Below are positions 12,303 through 24,820 of a stretch of 64,000 bases of DNA, in pieces (positions within the stretch are counted from its first letter, which is position 1; each line of letters begins with the position of its first letter). A program made the translations under genes and the position numbers. The notes beneath the pieces are model-generated. The model was not told the DNA's origin. It worked only from the letters and a program-made list of their open reading frames with translations, and did no database searches. Origin of the DNA: Anoplolepis gracilipes (Eukaryota; Arthropoda; Insecta; Hymenoptera; Formicidae); contig NC_132981.1 of the NCBI RefSeq assembly GCF_047496725.1, forward strand, positions 4,058,001 to 4,122,000, given 5' to 3'.

Positions 12303-12436
12303 GGGGCTCCCGTTGAGCTTCCATGTAACAAGGGGGGCTGGTCGGGACTCGCCTGAGGAGCAGTTGACTCGTAGCGTCTCGCCCACCGCTATGCGCTCCT
12401 TCTCGGTACGAATCGTCGGATCCGTTTTTGGGGCGT
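12303..12436 (-). CDS. Beat-like gene, visible exon 3: N-terminal half of Ig domain 2
   Basis: This exon of 134 bp is short enough to be missed in ORF searches. It starts with two bases that complete an aspartate codon (residue 113) with the last base of the previous exon, then 44 full codons. It carries EKERIAVGETLRVNCSSGES with the first Ig2 cysteine (Cys138), then SRPAPLVTWKLNGSP with the core tryptophan (Trp151). The donor GTAAGT follows the proline codon directly at 12302. The acceptor ends in GCCTTAG with a weak pyrimidine tract, and a plausible branch site TGCTAAAC lies about 25 bases upstream. Entry phase 1 and exit phase 0 match both neighbours exactly. It sits in a CpG-rich patch (about 12030-12640), unlike the AT-rich intron around it. 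NCS at residue 137 is a possible sequon. Confidence 0.88.
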
Positions 12437-13994
12437 CTAAGGCATAATAATTATGTCGTTTAGCACATGCGACTGCTGCACGACGACACTAACTCGACAT
12501 CTGGCGAAACGCCAACGGCGCCGAGGGCGTCACGAGACGTACTAACGGAAATACTTGAGCAACGACTCCGTCATGTTCGCTACCGGTGACGGCGGCTAGT
12601 ACGTCCAAACGATAGATCCCTCGATGCCGTCGTCGCTTGTCATTTCGTTTAACAATTTATAATCTACGTCACGTCGCGATTTTTCTTGTATTTGATTTTA
12701 TTATGAATTTTCGCTATATATAAGTCGTGAGAAAGTCGTATGAAAGCGACGGGGCTATTTATCCAAGATATATCGTGCGACTTATTTGATTAAAGTAAAA
12801 TTCGTAGCAACGGAGAAATTTCAATTATTAGAGATGTAATATTACTTATGATTTAAAATCAAACAATTTAAGTAATGGAAAAGTGCGCTTTATATTTTTA
12901 ACCGTTTTATTAATAATTATTTAAAATTAAATACAACAAATAGAATGATCCAATTATAAATTAATTTTATAATTTGTTAAATATTTTGTATATAAGATGT
13001 AATATTTCCGGGTGACAGCAGATCGGCTAACACATGGCACGCTACTATGTATGTACATGCTGTTATTCACGAGACTCGAATTGCTCTGTGTGCTATCCTT
13101 CGAAACATGATTATTCTCTACGAATATTTAACCATTATTATTCAATTATTAGCTCGATCAATTAACTTTAGGATTATAGATTCGTAAACGCGCGTATCAA
13201 AGCTGCGACCATTTACCAAACCAAATATTCATTTAGAAAAAAATAAAAATTATTGTTCCGTTATATATTGATATGCATAAATTATTTTTTTAACAATTCG
13301 TATATGCATTTCTGATATTCCAATATCTCGCATCGCAATTAACGAATGATCAATGATTATGTTTTGAAATATTGGACAAAACATTCAAAGATTGGATTAT
13401 TAAAGAATAAGTGATATCAAAACTGAGTCAAAAGATGTAAAAAAATATACATAAAGGACAATATATATTTTTTTTGCATCATAAATTTATTTCATGCAAT
13501 GAAACATAATGAATGAAGCCGAGTAAAATAAACGGAAACATGTAAACTATATTCTTTCTACTTTTTTAATTTTATTATCACGCATACAACTTCAATGACA
13601 TTTGCTTATCGACAGTTTTATTTTAATCTACTAGATTATATTACAAAAACATTAAAAAAAGTGTAGTTAACATTTTAATAATAATATTTTATATGGCATT
13701 ATTTTTACATGAATAAAGTTTACATCAGAAAGAATTAAAAAAAGAAAACATTTTAATTTGTTATTAAAAATGGGAACGAAATATCTTATTACAGTTTTAT
13801 AGGCTATATCGATTTTATTTAAATTCGATATTAAAGCTGGTCTTTGATCCACATACGTACTGATTATTATATTATGAATGCCGACATAAGTGGAAACAGA
13901 ACGCGTGTGTATCGCGAACAATCACAGAAAGGCAAATTTATCTTTGCCCAGAGAGAATGGAAATAAAAAGTTTTTAATTGACATATGTACTTAC
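12437..13994 (-). other. Intron between visible exons 2 and 3 (1558 bp)
   Basis: The donor is GTAAGT and the acceptor GCCTTAG. The 200 bases next to the acceptor are CpG-rich; the rest is AT-rich. I see no other feature in it. Confidence 0.8.
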
Positions 13995-14130
13995 CGACTA
14001 CTTCCATGTCGGCTCTTGCTATCAGAGTGTGATAGGAGGGACTGCCGGCGGACACCTCGCACTTGTATGTGCCGGTGAGTCGCCTGGATACGTTCATCAA
14101 TGTCACATCGTGTGTGTTCGATCCGGAATC
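13995..14130 (-). CDS. Beat-like gene, visible exon 2: C-terminal half of Ig domain 1
   Basis: This exon of 136 bp encodes 45 codons plus one base. The acceptor reads TTTTACAG before GATTCCGG and the donor is GTAAGT at 13994-13989, giving entry phase 0 and exit phase 1. The peptide contains HDVTLMNVSRRLTGTYKCEV, the classic Ig E-to-F-strand signature with the tyrosine-x-cysteine motif, so it supplies Cys91, the partner of Cys25 in the previous exon (66-residue spacing, V/I-set-like). A sequon NVS lies at residue 80. The exon closes with ARADMEVV, the linker strand into the second Ig domain. The open frame continues past both splice sites for a few codons, but only the spliced product joins sensibly with its neighbours. 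Confidence 0.9.
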
Positions 14131-17100
14131 CTGTAAAACGTGAAACCTGATGTACCGATGTTCCACCTATGCTCTCAGATCTGCTGCTCTACCCTCTCCA
14201 TATTTCTTACCCTATCCTCATAATCTTTCGCTCCACGATCTGTCTCTTCCACCAAGGATTTTTTTTTTACGAGAGTACAAAAGTTTCGTCATTTTTCATG
14301 CACGATAGATTCGCATCAATATAGTTAGAGTTTGATCTCTTTCATGATCGTGATCTTCTAACCTTCCACGTTAGAGAGTACCTTGACGTCGATAATTCAC
14401 CGGCGTGAAATTATTTTCATACGAAAATTTAGTAAGAATTTACACGGAAATCTAGTACGAATGTCTAATAACAATTTTAACATTTTTCAATGTTACTTTA
14501 ATTAAACTTTATGCTAGGCAATCTTGAGCTGAGAGAAAGTTTGTCGAAAGTAATGAATAAGATGCAAAGAATATTCATTACGGATGATTCACCACTTCTA
14601 GATAACTAACGTTCTTTTATTCCATTCTATGATGAGGATGTTGTAATCACAAAATAATAAAAGATGACGGAAAAGTAAATCAGAATCAATTGTGTTTGTA
14701 CTTAGTTACTCTGTCTCATTAATTCCGTGTAGAATAAGAGAGAGAAAACGATAATAATAAGTATCGATCGCACATTCCGGTGACTTTGCTAAAAGTATGA
14801 ATTCTCAGTAAAACTGTCACTAAGGTAACGCCGTTCGCGAGGATTCCTTTCAAAACGACATTTTTTAGAGTGCTTTTACGGGCGTTTGAAGAGGGAGAAA
14901 CCCTTACGATGCTAGATATAGATTACTGCGCAGATAAGAATTTTTTACTGATACATCTTTGAAGGAAGCTTTACATTTTAGTTATCTCTTAGATACCAAA
15001 GAACAAAAGACAAAAGTTTCTTGTCTTGTAATATCGATCATAGTGACATCATCGATTCAAAGCACGTGTATGACTTTTGTAAAAATAAGTTAGCCGCGTG
15101 CTTTGACTTCATATGCTATGTGCCATATCAATCACGAGAACTTTGAATGGCGTAACATTTTTTTTCCAATCTGAAGATACATAAAAATGTGTTAAACGAG
15201 TTTTAAATGGAAATAAAGGAGGACGTGACTTTTTGCCACGCTATTTTAAGAGATTAAATATTAATTTCAAAGAGGCACGATAGAAAACATATTGTATCAA
15301 TTTAAATTTATAATTTATTATTATTAATTGTGTGTTATTATAATTGGCATTATTTGGGATTATTATTAATTAAATATTAATCGCACAAAGTAGGTTGATT
15401 CACGTGTATCATGTAAATATCCAATAAAATATTAATTTCATATCAAATTAATCTGACGTGCCTGCCTTCCCTTTCAATGTCTCTCGAATCCTTTCGATAT
15501 TAAGCTGTCCTGATATTGCTCTGTATTTTGTACAACTGATCGATTCTACATCCAAATCTTTTAAATCTGAATCGTACGATCCACCTGCGTTCACCTCCCA
15601 TTTCTTTTTGCAGCACCGTTCTTTTGCTCTTCGCAGGCATTTATATTCATCGCGGTGAGCGTCTCCGCCTCCTTTACAAACTATATCGGATGAGGGGACA
15701 AGTCTTTTTCATCGTTTCTTCCGCTTCTGGCATCGGCGTGGACGAGACGGTCGATGAAAAATATCATTGAAAGGGATTGCACCCGCGACTATTCGGATCT
15801 ACCGGGGCGGAAACTGAGAGAGCCACGCGTTATCTCCTTTATGAAAAGTGTGAACATGCACCCTATTTTTCTGAGCGCGTTCTATATTCCCGATTAGATG
15901 AGGCTGTGCATGAGCAAATACATATACACGTTCGAGTCTACAGATTTTAATATGAATGGCAAAATAAAAATTACGCTAATGTTCACTGTGTCAAAACTTT
16001 TTACTTACGAATATAACAAGGTAGATAAAGTGCCCTCAAAATTTTTTTTATGCTGTTGAAGCACTTGTTTTAAACACTCAATAATTAATTTAATTTTTTT
16101 TCCATATTATTAGTACATATAATTTATATCACCTAATCTAATCATACGTAAAAATCTTTAATGCAATAAAATTGAAATGCTTTGCTTTCATTTCCTGCAA
16201 TATTTACTTTTATGAAAATCTACTACATATATCAAGCATATTTATATATTTAAACTATTTAAATTTGATAAAATTTTTTCCCTTAAAACAATATTTCAAG
16301 TTTAATTCTTTGTATTTGTTAAAACATTATGATGAATTCAACTGTGTTTTGCATATCATTAATATATGTATATAATTTGTATCACTTAATCGAATGAAAA
16401 AAGTAAAAGTATTTAATGCAATAAAAACTTTCAATACATTTATTTTTTATAAAAATTATTATATATACTTAAACATATTTATATATTTGTACTGTTTAAT
16501 AAAATGATTTTTTTCTTAAAAGAAATATTTTCAATTTAATTCTTTGTATTCGTTAAAACGTTTCAAAGAATACGACCAAGCTATTTGCTCTCGATTTATC
16601 GATTACATCGCAGTAACAATAGCTCAGTACCGTTACATGGTATTACGGACCATGACTCACGTGGAACAAATATCGCCTATTCTTATATCGACTGAAAGTA
16701 CTCGGGCTGAGGAGATATACGAGCCAATCGAGATAGACGATAGAAAACTTAATCGAATAGTGAAAAATTATTACCCTAAATCTTTGGACGCACACGATCG
16801 CGTTTCACGTACTACGAAATGTTTCACAAGATATAAAGGTATTTCTCCCTCGAGTTCTAGCTCGGCGATAATGCGGTAATGATCGGCGAGAGGGATATCA
16901 TTAAATGGTGTTAAAGGGAGAATATTATCGGCGTGACTGTCGCATAATGATAGGCCGTTAGAGACGTATCGTGTTTTATAATATCGATAATTTCGGGACT
17001 GTCAATATCAGATGATCACGTCTTCAAATCCACCTGTCAGCTGTCTGTCATAGCAAGACACGATTGTAAATTTTTTATTATAAAAATTATACACGTGGCC

Positions 17101-20100
17101 ACGTATAGTTAGCTACCGACTTCAGATGCTTTATACGTTCATGAAAATTCCCAGCTTCCTATCTCAGCTCGAGCTTAAATCTTGCGCGTCTCGCTATACT
17201 CGAGCGAGGCAAAACCGTTCGTCTCGCCGTATATAATGTCATATAATTCACGGAGGAGTCACTTTCAAATTAATATTCGTTCATTAAATTGTTTCGGAGC
17301 AACTATACATCACAGAATATTACTGATATAAGATACTACGGTTTACGCTCTTATAATCGCTCTTTATTCGAAATATAAATATTATATTAAAAAATTAATA
17401 CATAAATCTAATTCAAACGTGTGTCCACCAAAAATTTGTATTCTCATCTTAAGAATATTTCACTTGTCTTTATAATACTGTTACGTCCAGACAGCTTCGT
17501 TTGCAAAAGTCTTTCTTTTTAGATTGCTTTTTTGGAGCAAGATTATCGGAGCAAGATTCTGAGTCATGTTTTTCTCTACGGTCTCTGCTGATAGTTTTAT
17601 CGGTTCTGAACTAGAAATTCTTCTAATGTTGTCAGGAACCCGTTTCCTGTTTTTTGGTGCTTCCGTTGCATTTGGAAGTCATATGGAAACTTATCGTTTT
17701 TATTATTCAGAATGTAATTCATGGTTTTGTGAAAAGACTTGGTATTAAATACGTTATTATAATTTGCCAATATATAGATTAAAGTCATACTGCCCTTTTC
17801 TGTTTTTTGTGATAATAAGTTGTTATCGCGCGCTCGGTTATTATCGCGACTCCGCGAGAGTCATTGAGTCAGGATGTCCTAATGATTGTCATTGTGTAGG
17901 CGGTTAAAACTTGGCGGAAGGAAGGAATCATGCAGTCGGACGACGTAACGATATGTACATATCTTCCTCTAAAATAGACGCCAAAAGAATTTTCTTAGTT
18001 TAAGAGAGAAATCTTAAGAATCTCAGATATTCTTAATAGATATGTAACAATATATACTGAATAGAATAGATTTCTTACTATTATATTATTATATTCTTTA
18101 CTATTTGAATTTATTATCTCAATGATGATCAAAATTCAATAAACAAAAAAAAACAATATTGGTTATCTGCTATTTATTAAAACTTTTGATCAAGTTAAAT
18201 ATATAGTTTTTATTTAATTCACAAATAATTTTAAAATGCTACATAAAAAGGAAAATATCCTTATGCATCAAGAATATTTATTAAAAAGATTTATAAAGAA
18301 ATGAAAAATTATATATTTTGAGAATACAATTTTTTCGGTGATCGCTTTTACAAGCACAAAGCGCGCAAAGCGAGAATCCAAAAAATGACACAGAATTTCA
18401 AACAGTTGGAAAGATCGAATCCTTATTGTCGCGATTTGAGAGAAGAAATTGAGAAGACCGTCTTGTGTTGGATGAAACCTCTGTAACCTCGCGACGATGT
18501 CACTCTTCGTTATAGTTTCTTCCGATAGTTTTCGCTTTCCATATCGTTTTTCCTCTCATCTCATCTCTGCTCGTGTCTGAAAATATCTTAAACTACACGA
18601 TTGCTTTTCTGACGATGCACTTTTCAACCAAGTGTCATCTTGCATCCTCACCGCTGTTTTCGCGGCGCTTTTTGATTATTTCTCCCTCCACCCTCTTGGG
18701 TTTATCGCGCCTTCATTTGCACTCTCATTCATTAAGTTCATAGTTGTCTTTATTCAATTGTGTTTCCTTCCACCGATGCCTCTTTTTCTCACCCTGCATC
18801 ATTTGCGTCATTCTTATTCTTTCAGCTGTCATTTTTCCTTAACATAAGTTATGCCTTCACGTTTTCTTCCCTCCAAAGTTCTGTTCAATAAAGTTTACGC
18901 TTTTGCACGCTTCACGACCGCCTCTTTGCGGTAATTATCAGTAAAGCACGTCGCAGATCCCACGGGAGTATTTTCCTGCCGGACTTCAGCGTGCTTCCTT
19001 TGAGTCGTCGGACAAAGGGCAACGAGATAGGAAGCAAAAAGGAAGCCAGCGCATGGACGCTATTAAATGTACACGCTCTACCGAAGTTATATACGTCTTT
19101 CTTACGCTGTTTCTAAGATATTTATCACTTAGATTATATCGCACACTGTAAAATTCGCGAGAAGAAATTAGGTAGATGAATAAGCAAATAATTAAAATGA
19201 AAATTGTTTTCATATCTATCGGTTATTCACTGTTTTTTCAAATAAGGACATTAATTTTTCGCTATATAAATTAATATTGTTCTTTATAATAATTCTTTAA
19301 AACTTTTCAAATAAAAAATACATTATTAAAAGTTAATAAATGTTGATAACGAAATTACCGATGGAAACATTATTAGCTTTGGTAAATCTATATAATTGGA
19401 AATTTGGGGATTTATTTGTATATTTTTTTGGTTAAATAAAATATATTTTTTAGCCGTTGTTATGTAAGTGTATTTATTATATAGAATCAACGAATCGAGT
19501 GCGTTTAATTACAAAACGCATTGCCGGTATCGCGAGAAACTCTTTGCACTTTGCATATACGTATATATTTAATAAACGCAACACATCTAGAATTAATCTC
19601 TAACATTTTTCTTCGACGCTCGTGGGAGTCTCGACGAGAAGAGCGTTATACAAACCTACAGGATATTGCTTTCGCGCCGAGTGCTCCCTTGGGGAAAGGG
19701 CGATTCCATTTTCTCGAGTATCAGGAAATTTAAGAAGAGTCACACCTCTCCTCTTGATCGACGCAGGAAAAAAGGTAGAGAAAAGGAGAGTAAGCGAAGT
19801 CGCGATTGCGGCAGCGTTGAATCGACATCAGTAAAACACGGAACTTGCTTGACCCAGGTTCAAGCCGTGTCGCGGTCGTAGTACACGCCATAAATCAGCC
19901 TATCGATTCCTTACGCTACCCTACTTTACCCCCCGCATCCACGGGAGAAACTTTTGCCCTCATCGTGGCCATATACCGGCGGAAAAATGGTGGAGGCTTG
20001 CCGATGCATGGCAGATTAGAAAAGATGCGGAGAGGGATGCTGAAAAGGCAATGTCCAGGGAGCGGCAAGAAGTTTCGCCGGACGAGAAGAGCGCGGTCCA

Positions 20101-21059
20101 GATCTTCTCTCTTATCGAATCTACTTGCGCAGGCTGTGTTTTCCGCGGAAAAATAGATTACGGTTGGATCAAGCGCGCGCGAGCCGCAAAAAGATAGCCC
20201 GTCGTTTATTCGCGAGCGCAAAAATCGCGATGCAGGTTTTAGTTCTTATCTCGACGACTCTTCGAAAGAGCGCGCTTGTTTGATAAATGGATTTAGCGGT
20301 GCATCGATACTCGCGCATCTCTCTCGGGAAATACAATTTATAATATATATCGTATAGCAAGAACGTTGGATTTAAAACTATGTTGTGATTTAAAACAAAG
20401 CTAAGATATTATCCAATCAAAATTAAAATTTATGTTATCCAATCGTATAAATTGCTTTACTGATATTCGAATATAAATAATAAAGATTAAATATGAGAAA
20501 ATTTGATGAAAATATGGAAAAATGGTTAAAATACTGAATGGATATAAATTGAAACTGTAATTTATTATAGGATATTATTAAAAATATTTTTATAATTTTT
20601 GCAGGTCACATCCGTAATTAATTTAATAATAACCAAAGCGAATACATACTTTATAAAAGTGCTATTAAAGGGATAAGATATTTATACGCATTAATTGAAA
20701 AGTAATACGTAGTCAAGATAAACGCACTCACGGTGAGTTTCGATTGTTATCTTGTATATAACTATAAGTAGTTGTGCAAGATAAAATCTCATAATTTTTT
20801 TATTATATTGATTATTATTTAAAAGTTTAGAATTATTTCTTTTTATTTGATTGTATAGCAATTTTTTCTAAAGTTTAAATATAATATGTACGTAATATAA
20901 TAAATATTGTATGAAAAGTATTTTATATTACAAATAAATATAAATGTAAATATGTAAACGTGCGTATATAAAATTTCTATATTTTATTAAATTAATAAAT
21001 TATCTGACAATTTTTTTAAAAAGTATTTTAAGTTCTAGTTATTGAAATGAATTACTCAC
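14131..21059 (-). other. Intron between visible exons 1 and 2 (6929 bp)
   Basis: The donor is GTGAGT and the acceptor TTTTACAG. It contains an ancient tandem duplication (16107-16563), a CpG-rich stretch (about 19600-20300) with several overlapping but meaningless ORFs, and a 75-codon ORF at 18986-19213 that starts with a signal-peptide-like leader and is listed under findings. Confidence 0.8.
16107..16563. repeat. Diverged tandem duplication, period about 253 bases
   Basis: Segments at about 16107-16330 and 16360-16563 align along their length. Shared blocks include AATTTATATCACCTAATC against AATTTGTATCACTTAATC, TTTAATGCAATAAAA in both, CATATTTATATATTT in both, and TTTAATTCTTTGTATT in both. 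Confidence 0.75.
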
Positions 21060-21262
21060 GTTGACTTGTATACCGACATCGAAAATTTTAAGAGGTGGAT
21101 TGCGCTCGGGTATGTAGCTATAAAACTCAACAGTATCGAAGAACCATTGTATAGTGTACAAAGATGAGCCCTCCAAGTCGTAATGACATGACAGCGTTAC
21201 GCTATCGCCTGATCTCACCATAGCCGGCACGTTTATCTTCAGATCTTTTAAACCTGTTGCAC
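21060..21262 (-). CDS. Beat-like gene, visible exon 1: N-terminal half of Ig domain 1
   Basis: This exon of 203 bp encodes 67 complete codons after two bases of a split codon. The acceptor is a T-rich tract ending TTTGCAG just above 21262 and the donor is GTGAGT at 21059-21054, so it enters in phase 1 and leaves in phase 0. The protein begins near ATGLKDLKINVP, a short basic and hydrophobic strand typical of the mature N-terminus in this family, followed by VTLSCHYDLEG with the first Ig1 cysteine (Cys25), the core tryptophan (IQWFF, Trp39), and EFYSYIPERNPP. Entry in phase 1 is the usual arrangement after a separate signal-peptide exon, which explains the absence of a hydrophobic leader here. 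One oddity is WFF after the core tryptophan, where the Beat proteins I recall have an aromatic-lysine pair. Confidence 0.9.
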
Positions 21263-23226
21263 CTGCAAACAATAAAAAAGATATATTGTTGTGAGAGATG
21301 TTTGATCAAATTTGTATACATAATACATTTTAAGTATGAAAAATATTTATTAATATGATTTATAATATATGACAATCGTGATTAATTTTCGTGAAAAACG
21401 CAGATAAAATAATTCGCTCGTTTATTATTCTCATAAAACTTTTTATTATGAATAGTCGCGATATTGGTGAACGATATCTTTGAATGTGATGCGATTCGAT
21501 GGATTAAGCACCGCGTCGATCGGGAAAGTGGAACGGCCATAAATAATTTAGGTAAATTTTTCGGTCTGCGAATTAAAACTTTGCGACGTGATTTAATGCT
21601 TTATCGATCACTGATTGTGCAAACTTGTTTTGCAATTGATCAGCTTTTCACAAGTGATGGAAAATGTCAAATTGAAAGTTTAAGGCATTTATTAAACTTT
21701 CGGCATATTTCAAAAAAATAAGTAATTCACGAATAACAGTAATTAAAACGAGATTTATACATACACCTGTTACTTTACGAAACTTTAATTTAGAAAATTT
21801 AATTTTCACACAATCAATTGATATACATACATTATTTGTGTAATTTATTGTTTTATTTTATTATTTCTTTAATAACATAATCTTATTGATAATTCATTAA
21901 TAAAAAAATACAGTAATAATTTAATATTGTTAATTATATCTCTAGTATTATTTTTTTTTAAAAGCATAAGAACAAAAACATACAGTTTGATAAACAACAT
22001 AATAATAATTCTTCAAAAACTATTTATTATTATTGCTGAGCTGAAGATATCTCCATTCTGTTGTGTTCTATCATTCAATAAGATGTCGGAAGAACGAGGG
22101 ATATATTTTCTTAGAGACAGATTTTCCCAAGATTAAGCCTATACGAATAGTATCTCTATTCGTTTCGGCCTGTCGAGGGAAAATATTTTGCTTTTTAAGC
22201 ACGTTTCTCTCCATTCTGGAATAACAGTTTTCAAGCTATAGCGTCATCGAGTCACGTAAAAAATAACTTTTACTGAGCATCGACAATTGCGAATTGAATT
22301 TGTCGAGAGAGTAATCGAAGAATTCATCTTAAAAATATTTTGTTGTTATCTGCATTATAGATTTTGGAGAAAATGAAATTGTCAACTGTACAATTGATGA
22401 TGATAAGCAATATATATACAAATATTAATTATTAGATTTTGTATACGTAAATTATAACTGACAATTTCGTTAACGAAGATATAGCAATCTTTTTATGTAG
22501 CATGGTAAATCCATCATTGTATATAATTATTATCTCAATTAGCATAATTGATTATATCTCCGTCAGTTTATTATAAAGCATTTAATCGAAAACAATGCTG
22601 CAGCATATAATGTATAGGATTTTCAGTATAAACGCTATTAATTTGATTGTGTTAACATTAATAATAGATGAGAGTCAAACAGCATACATTGTTTTCGTGT
22701 TCCTCGCGAGAATTATGCACACTCTTGGACAATACAAATGCTGATAAGGATTATGCGAAATATTCAAATAATAAAAGCGATGGTAGGAAACACTGAAGTT
22801 GATTTTTCACATTCATATTTCTTGCTCATTCGTTTATATGAAACAGCGGAACGAGGTTTATAAATGTTGGTCTCGCGATCGGAGAACGCTTTATTCGCGC
22901 TCAGAGCTGTCGCGAATATTTTCAAAACCCGTCCGACGTTGAAATACGAGAGAGACACAACATGATTATGTCATTCAGTAGTAATTTCCATTCGGAAAGC
23001 TTGCGGTCATCAGTAGTCTGGTTGCCGTCTTTTCGTCGATTTCGAGACGTTTCGAATCCTATTTCAGGAGAGTGATCAAAGGGAAAAGCCAATCCCTATT
23101 TCTATGCAAGGGACGAAAGGAAGAGACAGCTACGATCTTCCTGCACACACTCATCTCTTTGTCCCGAGAAATCGATCGTAGAGAAGAAAGTGCACTATCC
23201 CCACGCGAGTTAAATTAATTCAACGT

Positions 23227-23244
23227 ATGTGTGTGTGTGTGTGT
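23227..23244. repeat. Short (TG)n microsatellite
   Basis: About nine TG units. Confidence 0.85.
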
Positions 23245-23287
23245 CTGTTGAACTAAATGCTTCCGATAAACTTCATTGAGCGTCTCG

Positions 23288-23310
23288 CGTAAACGGGCTG
23301 CCCGTTTACG
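23288..23310. other. Perfect GC-containing hairpin
   Basis: CGTAAACGGG and its exact reverse complement flank a three-base CTG loop. The stem is ten pairs and no U run follows, so it is not a bacterial-type terminator. Role unknown. Confidence 0.8.
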
Positions 23311-24770
23311 GTACAACTTATTTCGAGATAAACTATTCGCGCCGTCGAGTTAGCTCTGAAAGTAAAGAGGAAGGGTAGGTTCGCAATTCCGTAATTAGTA
23401 TAATAAATAATCTAGCGTGAAAACAACGTTTACATAATGTAGATGCATCGCTCCTTGAAATGGGATAAAAATTCATGAAACATGTGCCGCATAGAAAAAT
23501 GCGCTCTCGCGAAGAAACATAATGTTTTCCCCTCTACGTAGTTACAAACTTAAATAGATTTATAATGTTGCTAGTAGATAATCCGCATAATAGCATTGCT
23601 ATTGCGGCAATTAACTTCATAGAGTATCCTATTCATGCGTCACTAAATCAAATCAATTCGCGATATTCTGAGAAAAAAAGTGGATATAATATGTTGGATA
23701 TAAATATATATAATTAGATGTAAAAATATCTGATAACATATCTAATCATATAATCTTTATATTATTATATAATCATATATTCGACTAGATCTGATTATAT
23801 GAAAACAAATCTAGCTGAATATATAATTATATAAAGATAAGATCATATTCCGCCAAATTTCGAATTTAATTATATATTACCAGATCATGTGTGTTATAAA
23901 TGGCCAGATCGCGCTAAATTTCAATTTTAATTATATATAATTATATATAATTACGTAAATTCATCCATTTTTTTCCACGACGAATAATCTCGGGTGAGTG
24001 ATTTCTTTGATTAAATTAGAATTTGACAATTGTTGCACATTTTCTAAAACTGTCTCTCCAGTCACGTTTAATATTATCTTGACCTTGTTATGAGTAACGT
24101 CGCTTAAGTAACTAACCTGACGGCTTTTACTCCCATGCGAAATTACGAGATGAGAGAGCAAATGGAAATGCATCTTCGCGAAATAGCCGGGTATATAATG
24201 TGCAAACAGCGGAACGTCACGATTAGACATTTCGCGTATGGCACACGATGCCCGTGAGACATTTAGTTCGCCCGAGAAGATATTCGGCGGGCCGAGTGCT
24301 GTTTGTTTTCGCCATTAAGCCGGGGGAACGGTGGTGGGTTAACTGCTATCCAAGGGTCGCGGAGAAAGATCGGCGATTAAGCGCGATAAATAATTCCGAG
24401 GCACACACGGAGCCACATCTGGCGTAAGCTTGCGCGCAGATAACGCCATTGTGCGCTTTTTGAGAGCGCAACGGGAGTGTAATTTCACAAAAGAGTGGTA
24501 GATAACATGCAAATGTTGCAACGTCCCGTTACGTGGAATGCCCTCGATACGGTAATAATTTATTGTCCGTAAAGAGACACGCACGTCTCTATAAATATAT
24601 GTAAAAGAGATGTCACGCCTAATTGCAAACAAGATAATAAATTGATTTATATAGATCGACGTTTCGTCGAAAAATTAAGCTTCCTCTCCTTTTTCTATCT
24701 TTGTAGCTTTTAACTGATAGTGATTCTTCAGAAAATTTCTGTTTTTTTCATTTGACTGAAAAGATTTTTT

Positions 24771-24773
<3 letters not shown>

Positions 24774-24817
<44 letters not shown>
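24774..24817. repeat. (TA)n microsatellite
   Basis: About 22 TA units. Confidence 0.95.

Positions 24818-24820
<3 letters not shown>

Larger units (their letters stand above)
3948..21262 (-). other. Partial Beat-like two-Ig-domain gene, visible span
   Basis: This is the span of a split minus-strand gene whose four visible exons join in frame to 235 complete residues. Seen: every intron has GT-AG ends, donors are GTGAGT, GTAAGT, GTAAGT and GTGAGT, and phases match at each junction. Ig1 has Cys25, Trp39 and Cys91; Ig2 has Cys138, Trp151 and Cys200, counted from the first complete codon. N-glycosylation sequons lie at residues 80, 137, 168 and 173. Known: Beat proteins have a signal peptide, two Ig domains and a variable tail, and act at neuronal surfaces with Sidestep-family partners. 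Inferred: the overall pattern (YDLEG, EFYxYxP, GTYKCEVSA, SRPAPLVTWxLNG, EDKPR) fits Beat better than other two-Ig proteins. I cannot assign a Beat subgroup. The signal-peptide and C-terminal exons are missing, and visible introns are 6929, 1558 and 8120 bp. Confidence 0.87.
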
